Source: Thamnaconus septentrionalis (lineage: Eukaryota; Chordata; Actinopteri; Tetraodontiformes; Monacanthidae). Taken from it: 64,000 nt of DNA. The position numbers were made by a program, and so were the translations under genes. The notes below the pieces were generated by a model that was not told where the DNA came from, searched no databases, and saw nothing but the letters and a program-made list of their open reading frames with translations. The stretch is taken from positions 9,114,966-9,178,965 of the forward strand of contig CM020514.1 in assembly GCA_009823395.1 (NCBI GenBank), written 5' to 3'. Below, in pieces: positions 59,210 through 64,000 of this stretch (the stretch's first letter is position 1; each line of letters begins with the position of its first letter).

Positions 59210-62200
59210 TTAGAAGGTGTGGGCGTTTCTGCAGACCCCGCAGCCCAGGGCAAATTCCTCCCCCGTTGGTGGGTGAACCACGTGCAAGGGGCACTCCGTT
59301 CCCTCCAGCTGTTTACCCTTTGGCCCTATGATGAAAAGGATTAAAAACAATGTCAAATATAAATATACATGCCGTTTATTTCGCTCTGTCCTTGGGGATG
59401 ATTTAGTTCTTTCCAAAGAAATGTAGTCAACAGCACCTGCAGGACAATGGGGCAGTTCCTCCTTGGGGACGCTGGTCATCCGCTGGAAGTCATCGTGGCA
59501 AGCGTTGCAGAAGTGGGTGGTGCCAAAGCAGAAGAAAACAGCCACAGAGCAGCAGTACCGGCATTTATACTCCAGGAAGTCTGTGCCATGCTTGGAGCAC
59601 ATCTGCCAATGGGATGGAGACATTTTTTTTAATATAAGGCTGTATGAATTACGATATTTTTGAGATAAATAATATATGTCATCATCACCTGCATTTTAGT
59701 CAAATGCACTTGAAGAAGTCTAAAAGCATTTTCTAACAGTTAGGCCACAAGCAGGTTCATATTCCAACCGAATCCACCATCAACACCATGCGGGAAATTT
59801 TTAAAGGCCACCATTTGAAAGGCATTTCTAAGGAGTCTGTGGTCACACCTCCAGACTTTTCTTTTGAACCGACGCACAAAGCCTTGAGACCTGCAGCCAT
59901 TGACCCACCTGAGCCCTGGAGACATCAGAACAGGCGCCGCAGATCAGCTCGCTGGGGTCGTAATCATCTCCTTGACCTGCCTCGGCATCGCAGCGGGCCT
60001 CTCCTCCAAAGTAGGCCTGAAAATGAGAGCCAGGCATCAGTTCACCTGTCCTCTAAGTGGCGTCTCACAGAAGAAAAAAAGAAGAACGGCCCAGGTCTCA
60101 GTGGTACCTTCTTGCACTTGTAGCAGACGTAATAGGCATATCTGTTCATGGCGAAGCCTGCGGGGTCGTTGTGGAAACGGGCGCCCGGCGTAGTTATTGC
60201 CTCGCTCTTGTGCAGACCCTCGTATTCCAGCCTCATCAGAGCCTTTCTCCTCACGTCATCGTAGAGCTCTTTGATCGGGTCCAGCAGGTCCTTAATCACA
60301 GAGTGATTGATTTTGTTCTGCAGACGAGGAAGGAAATTATGCATTGATAACAGGAATTAAATGAGGTGATGATTAGAATCTGTAAGAATTGGCATTTGAT
60401 TCTAGTTTGTAGGCCACATGATTTTGAAAAGGTTTTTCCTGGATCTTGTTCTTCATATTATAAACTATCAATGGCATTAACATGTTATGCACAGTGCTTT
60501 GATAAACGTTACATTTTTTTGACAGTTGAGTTGTCAAATGTTTTTTTTCTGATGTGTAGTGGACACAACAATTATTTAATTATTTAAAAAAAGATAAAAA
60601 ATTTAACTAAGTAAACAGACTAACATACTAACATGTGTAGGATTGTTGAACGACACATATGAATTGTAGTTGTAGTAGTAAACTCTTTCTCGTACTAATG
60701 TCTCTCGCTGGCAAGGCAAAGCTAATCCTTTACCTTGCAAATGGGACACAACATGAAGCCAAAGGTGATTCTTGGTCCGAGCCAGCGGTTTTCAAGTACG
60801 CGGCGAGTGCACTGAAGGTGGAACACGTGAGTGCAGTCCAACTGAAAAAGGAAGCACAAAGAGCCAAAACCCACAATGAGAACAAGCCAACGAGCATTCG
60901 TCTGATCTGATGAACTTCACATGGTCGCCGAGAGCCACCTGAACTGCAGGGGCTGCCGAGAGGGCCTCCGTGAAGCAGATCATGCACATGTCATCCGCAT
61001 CTTGCTTCAGACAGCCAGTGTTCTTGTCACAGCCGTGCAGACAGGGCAGGCAGGTCTCCTCGTTCTTCACTCCACCGCAGGGGTGTCCACAAGGGTGAGT
61101 TTTGCTGCAAGCCAGTTTGGAGTACTCCTAAGGAACACAACATGACAGGGACCGGTGAGGTTTTTTGAAGCGTATTAATTCTCCAGTCTCAGGTGCTTGT
61201 CGATGACGCAAACTAACCTGGCAGTCTGGGTCGGAGCAGACGCTGCCCACCGCCGACAGCTCGGTTCCGTTCCTCGTGCCACAGAACCTGCAGGCGTCCG
61301 AGCTGCTGGAGGCTGGTTTACCTGCAAGAACCAGAAGATTAGTGAGAAAAAACTGGCCTTACACAAGCCAAACTGTCGCAAACAGGAAAGGGGTATGCAC
61401 TGTTGCTGTTTACCTGTGTGCTCCCTGAACTCCACCATCGCCTTCATGGTCTTGGAGTCGGCAAGAGCCATGAGCCAGAAGAGTTTGGTCCTCCCACAGC
61501 CCTCATGGAGATCCACCTTGATGGCTTCCTCCTCCTCCTTGAACACCTGTGGGAGAAAGAAAAGAAAAGGGCATTAGGGTTCAGATAAAACATCAGCTAT
61601 GATCACAAAATGCACAAATTTAACACGACCACACAACAGTAAGATCGTGACACACAAACCTGTCTCTGGTGAGAGCGCGTGCGTCGGTGCAGGTGAAGGA
61701 AGCGGTCGCAGTCGGTGCACAGGTTGCCGCAGATGTTGCACAGGATGATGGCCGCGGTCTCACCGTCGTCGTGGTTGTCACACATGGGCTGCATTTCCAG
61801 GACGGGGACGTCAAGAGGTTATTTCGTTTGATAGGTTCGCGGACGCGGCTCTTGACGCTGTTTGATGTTTCTCACCATTTGCTTCTGCTGTCCGTCTTTG
61901 CCCATCCAGCGCCCTGAGGACAGCCTGTCAACATGGTCCTGGTCCAGCACGCAGAGTGAGGCTAAAGCTAACCACAGCTGTAGAAACAATGAGACAGAAT
62001 GCAGGGGAAAATTAAGACTCTGCTTTTGAAAAATCTTTCTCAATGTATATTTATACACAACTCAATATTTGAGGTAACTTGACTCAGTTCCTACCCTTGT
62101 GGTGGCGATGCACCGCACAGGAGACCGGTGCTCCTCCTCCATTTTGGTCAGGGCTATGATGGTCTCGGCGATTGCATTTTTGGTGACTCTGGACCAAGCA

Positions 62201-63940
62201 TCTGACAGGTGGCCCTGAGGAAACGACACAAAATTATTTTACTGGACATGAAAACAGGAAACAGAACTGCCAAACGCAGCTTTGTATCAAATCAGTGGAA
62301 CAGTGAAATGCAGAACGAAATGGAAATTACAGCTGCCATGTCCTTAACGAGCTTTATGATTATTTCTGCTATCTGAGGAGGAGTGGAGCCCTTCATCCAC
62401 CAGTGGCTCTCCCCTCTGCGGATGTAACTGAGAAAGACAAAAGAAAGAAATTATCTGCATTGAAAATTCTACCATGAAAAGGTTTAAAAAGTGAATCAGA
62501 CACCCAACTTACCTGGAGTTGAAGATCATGGGCAGCGTGACAGTGGTGACCCCTTTCCCGGCGGCCATGCCCGCCGTGCCCGAGATGCTGGAGCCTTTGG
62601 CCTTCAGCTGCACGGTGAGCGCTTTCGCAATGCAGCCCAGGAACATGTCGAGGATGCAGAGCTTGTTCCAGTCGCCCTTCTCGGTGGAGTGGATGATGTC
62701 GCTGATGTCCGCCGGCGGCAGAGCCTTCACGCCGATGATGCTGGCCAGTCGCACGGGCGTCACCTCCGGAAGGACACGTCTGAGCAGCGACGTCACCTGG
62801 GCGGAGGTAGAAGAAGGAAGTAGAGGAGGAGGGGCACATGATGAACTTGCCAAGATCTTCTCATTCAAGACTAAAACCTGCACATGCTGTTGTTGCACTC
62901 TGGGGAAGCCGTTTACGTTGTTGTTGCTTTTATCATACTGCTGTTTTTTCTAATAAGGTATCAAACATCTCTAATGCAACATTTTTCATGTCAGAGGGGC
63001 AGAGGTGAGAGTGGATGGAGAGACAGAAAATAAATCCGAGGCAATGAGGAGGAGGAGGAGAAGCAGCTGGAGGAAGAAGAGGAAGAAGAAGAGGGGAAGA
63101 GGAGGAAGAAGAGGGGAAGAGGAGGAAGGGGGCGAATGGAGGAGGAAAAGGAGAATGAGTAGGAAAGGAGTGGGGGGAGGAGGAAGAGGAAGAAGAGGAG
63201 GAGTAGGAAAGGAGTGGGAGGAGGAAGAGGAGGGGAACAGGGGAAAAGGAAGGAGGAAGAGGAGGTGAAAGAAGAGGAAGTAGAGGAGGAGGAAAGGGAA
63301 GACAAGGAGGAGGGGATGGAAGAGGAAAAGGAGAAGAGGTAGGAAAGGAGTGGGAGGAGGAAGAGGAGGAGAAAGAAGAGGAAGTAGAGGAGGAGGGGTA
63401 GGAGGAGGAAGAGGAGTTTTCACATGATGAACTTGCCAAGATCTTCTCATTCAAGACTAAAACCTGCACATGCTCGCAAAAAATCCCGCCCACCTGTCTC
63501 TGCACTCTGGGGGAAGCCGTGTGCAGCAGTGAGAAGAGGTCTTGCAGCAGCGTTAGCTGCTGCGCCAGGTACTGCCGGCCCACGTTGGAGCCGCTCAGGG
63601 CCAGCACCATGGACAGCAGCTCGAAGCAGTAGGCGTCCGAGGAGGCGTCGTCGTCGCTGGGCTGCGAGTTGGCGTTCTCCTTGCTGGAGATGGCGTGCTC
63701 CCACTCCTCCCTCACGCGCGTGGCCTCCATGCGGATGGCTTGGACGATGTGCGCGCACACCTGGGAGGCAAAGTCATAAAAGCGAGGTGTGTGGCATGCA
63801 GAGAATTTCGGGAATTCAAGTGATACTGTGTTGACTTGTTTTTGCGGACAAACGTCTACCTGTTTCTGGAGGTTGGTCAGTTTGCTCCGACTGAAAATGA
63901 TTCCCACCATGTGCTCTTTGAGGTCAGCATCAGACGGCGC
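59210..63940 (-). CDS. mycbp2: MYCBP2 (PHR1/Highwire) E3 ubiquitin ligase, C-terminal 737 residues
   Basis: Fifteen 3' exons, listed 5' to 3': 63940-63860, 63760-63494, 62796-62513, 62427-62331, 62214-62095, 61977-61876, 61788-61660, 61546-61414, 61321-61218, 61127-60939, 60841-60734, 60317-60108, 60016-59909, 59602-59437, 59325-59210. They join to 2214 nt without a frame break. The text follows human MYCBP2 closely ([54 protein letters not shown]) to the terminal [16 protein letters not shown]2 is a very large neuronal RCR-type E3 that esterifies ubiquitin to Thr/Ser and controls DLK, NMNAT2 and axon/synapse growth. The remaining roughly 3900 residues lie to the right of the window. Confidence 0.97.
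59437..61127 (-). other. mycbp2: MYCBP2 RING plus tandem-cysteine (RCR) catalytic module
   Basis: The RING spans [27 protein letters not shown] and CPICK across exons 61127-60939 and 60841-60734. The tandem-cysteine domain follows in exons 60016-59909 and 59602-59437. Two cysteines 52 residues apart (GGEARC and VAVFFC) fit the human relay pair C4520 and C4572. With that numbering E4534 (DPSE), F4573, F4578 and H4583 (NACH) also fall on identical residues. The esterification machinery is therefore intact in this fish. Confidence 0.9.
62835..62888 (-). repeat. 54-bp direct repeat, copy A (mycbp2 intron)
   Basis: Identical over 54 bp to 63421-63474. Just beyond it, 62889-62912 resembles the 3' end of the preceding mycbp2 exon (GCACTCTGGGGAAGCCGT on the plus strand) but lacks the splice donor. 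This indicates a local duplication that included an exon tail. Confidence 0.9.
63045..63418 (+). repeat. Purine tract (GGA/GAA-rich) in a mycbp2 intron
   Basis: About 375 bp of almost pure A and G on the plus strand, hence C and T in the mycbp2 transcript. It is built from AGGAGGAAGAGGAGG-type units with a higher-order period around 60-90 bp (repeated GAGTAGGAAAGGAGTGGG). It lacks stop codons in several frames, so long Ser/Pro-rich or Glu/Arg-rich ORFs across it are artefacts. Confidence 0.9.
63421..63474 (-). repeat. 54-bp direct repeat, copy B (mycbp2 intron)
   Basis: Same 54 bp as 62835-62888, starting CACATGATGAACTTGCCAAG. It lies just inside the intron, 20 bp from the donor of exon 63760-63494. 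The two copies are 586 bp apart. Confidence 0.9.
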
Positions 63941-64000
63941 CTAAGCACGAAAGCAAATAAATAGAATGAAAATAGCTTCTAGGTAACTACACATCAATAT

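Noticed and set aside
62933..63910. 325-aa ORF on - running through two mycbp2 exon regions and an intron
   Set aside because: The conserved exon residues end at a good splice donor (63493/63494); the rest is Ser/Pro low complexity from the pyrimidine tract.

Overview
This window is nuclear DNA from a ray-finned (teleost) fish. All genes are split by short GT-AG introns. Their order (LMO7, KCTD12, ACOD1, CLN5, FBXL3, MYCBP2) is that of human 13q22, but they are packed into 64 kb, with a fish ES1/GATD3 gene between ACOD1 and CLN5. The introns and spacers carry many short DNA-transposon derivatives (hAT and Tc1/mariner type) and the simple repeats typical of fish. No sign of bacterial, viral or plasmid DNA was seen.

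Layout: (1) 1-14535, + strand: the 3' part of lmo7 (19 exons here, 1015 codons: PDZ, coiled coil, C-terminal LIM), with a poly(A) signal near 15145. (2) About 15.2-38.7 kb: a gene desert with decayed Tc1 copies, SINE-like repeats, hAT elements, microsatellites and a few homeodomain-motif-rich patches that look like candidate regulatory DNA. (3) 38954-39820, - strand: intronless kctd12, with a TATA box and a long CA repeat upstream. (4) 41935-44204, + strand: acod1 (irg1, itaconate-producing cis-aconitate decarboxylase), five exons with a TATA box just upstream. (5) 44770-46897, - strand: mitochondrial ES1/GATD3-like protein, four exons, convergent with acod1. (6) 47454-49972, + strand: cln5, four exons, divergent from the ES1 gene across about 0.55 kb holding a CLEAR-like E-box and a short uORF. 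(7) 53301-56002 (coding), - strand: fbxl3, four coding exons and an inferred 5' noncoding exon near 57.3 kb, tail to tail with cln5. (8) 59210-63940, - strand: the last 15 exons of mycbp2 (737 codons, RING plus tandem-cysteine E3 module), continuing beyond the right edge.

The exon chains of all five fully contained genes and both partial genes keep reading frame across every junction (total lengths divisible by three), which supports the models. The neighbours do not form one pathway: lmo7 is a cytoskeletal scaffold, kctd12 a GABA-B receptor subunit, acod1 an immune mitochondrial enzyme, cln5 a lysosomal enzyme, fbxl3 a clock E3 adaptor and mycbp2 a neuronal E3. They are linked by ancient synteny. 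No wholly new system was found. The most unusual items are a near-perfect 22-bp hairpin downstream of kctd12, a hAT element about 10 bp past an lmo7 splice donor, a tandem duplication bracketing a purine tract in mycbp2, and the CLEAR-like/uORF arrangement upstream of cln5.
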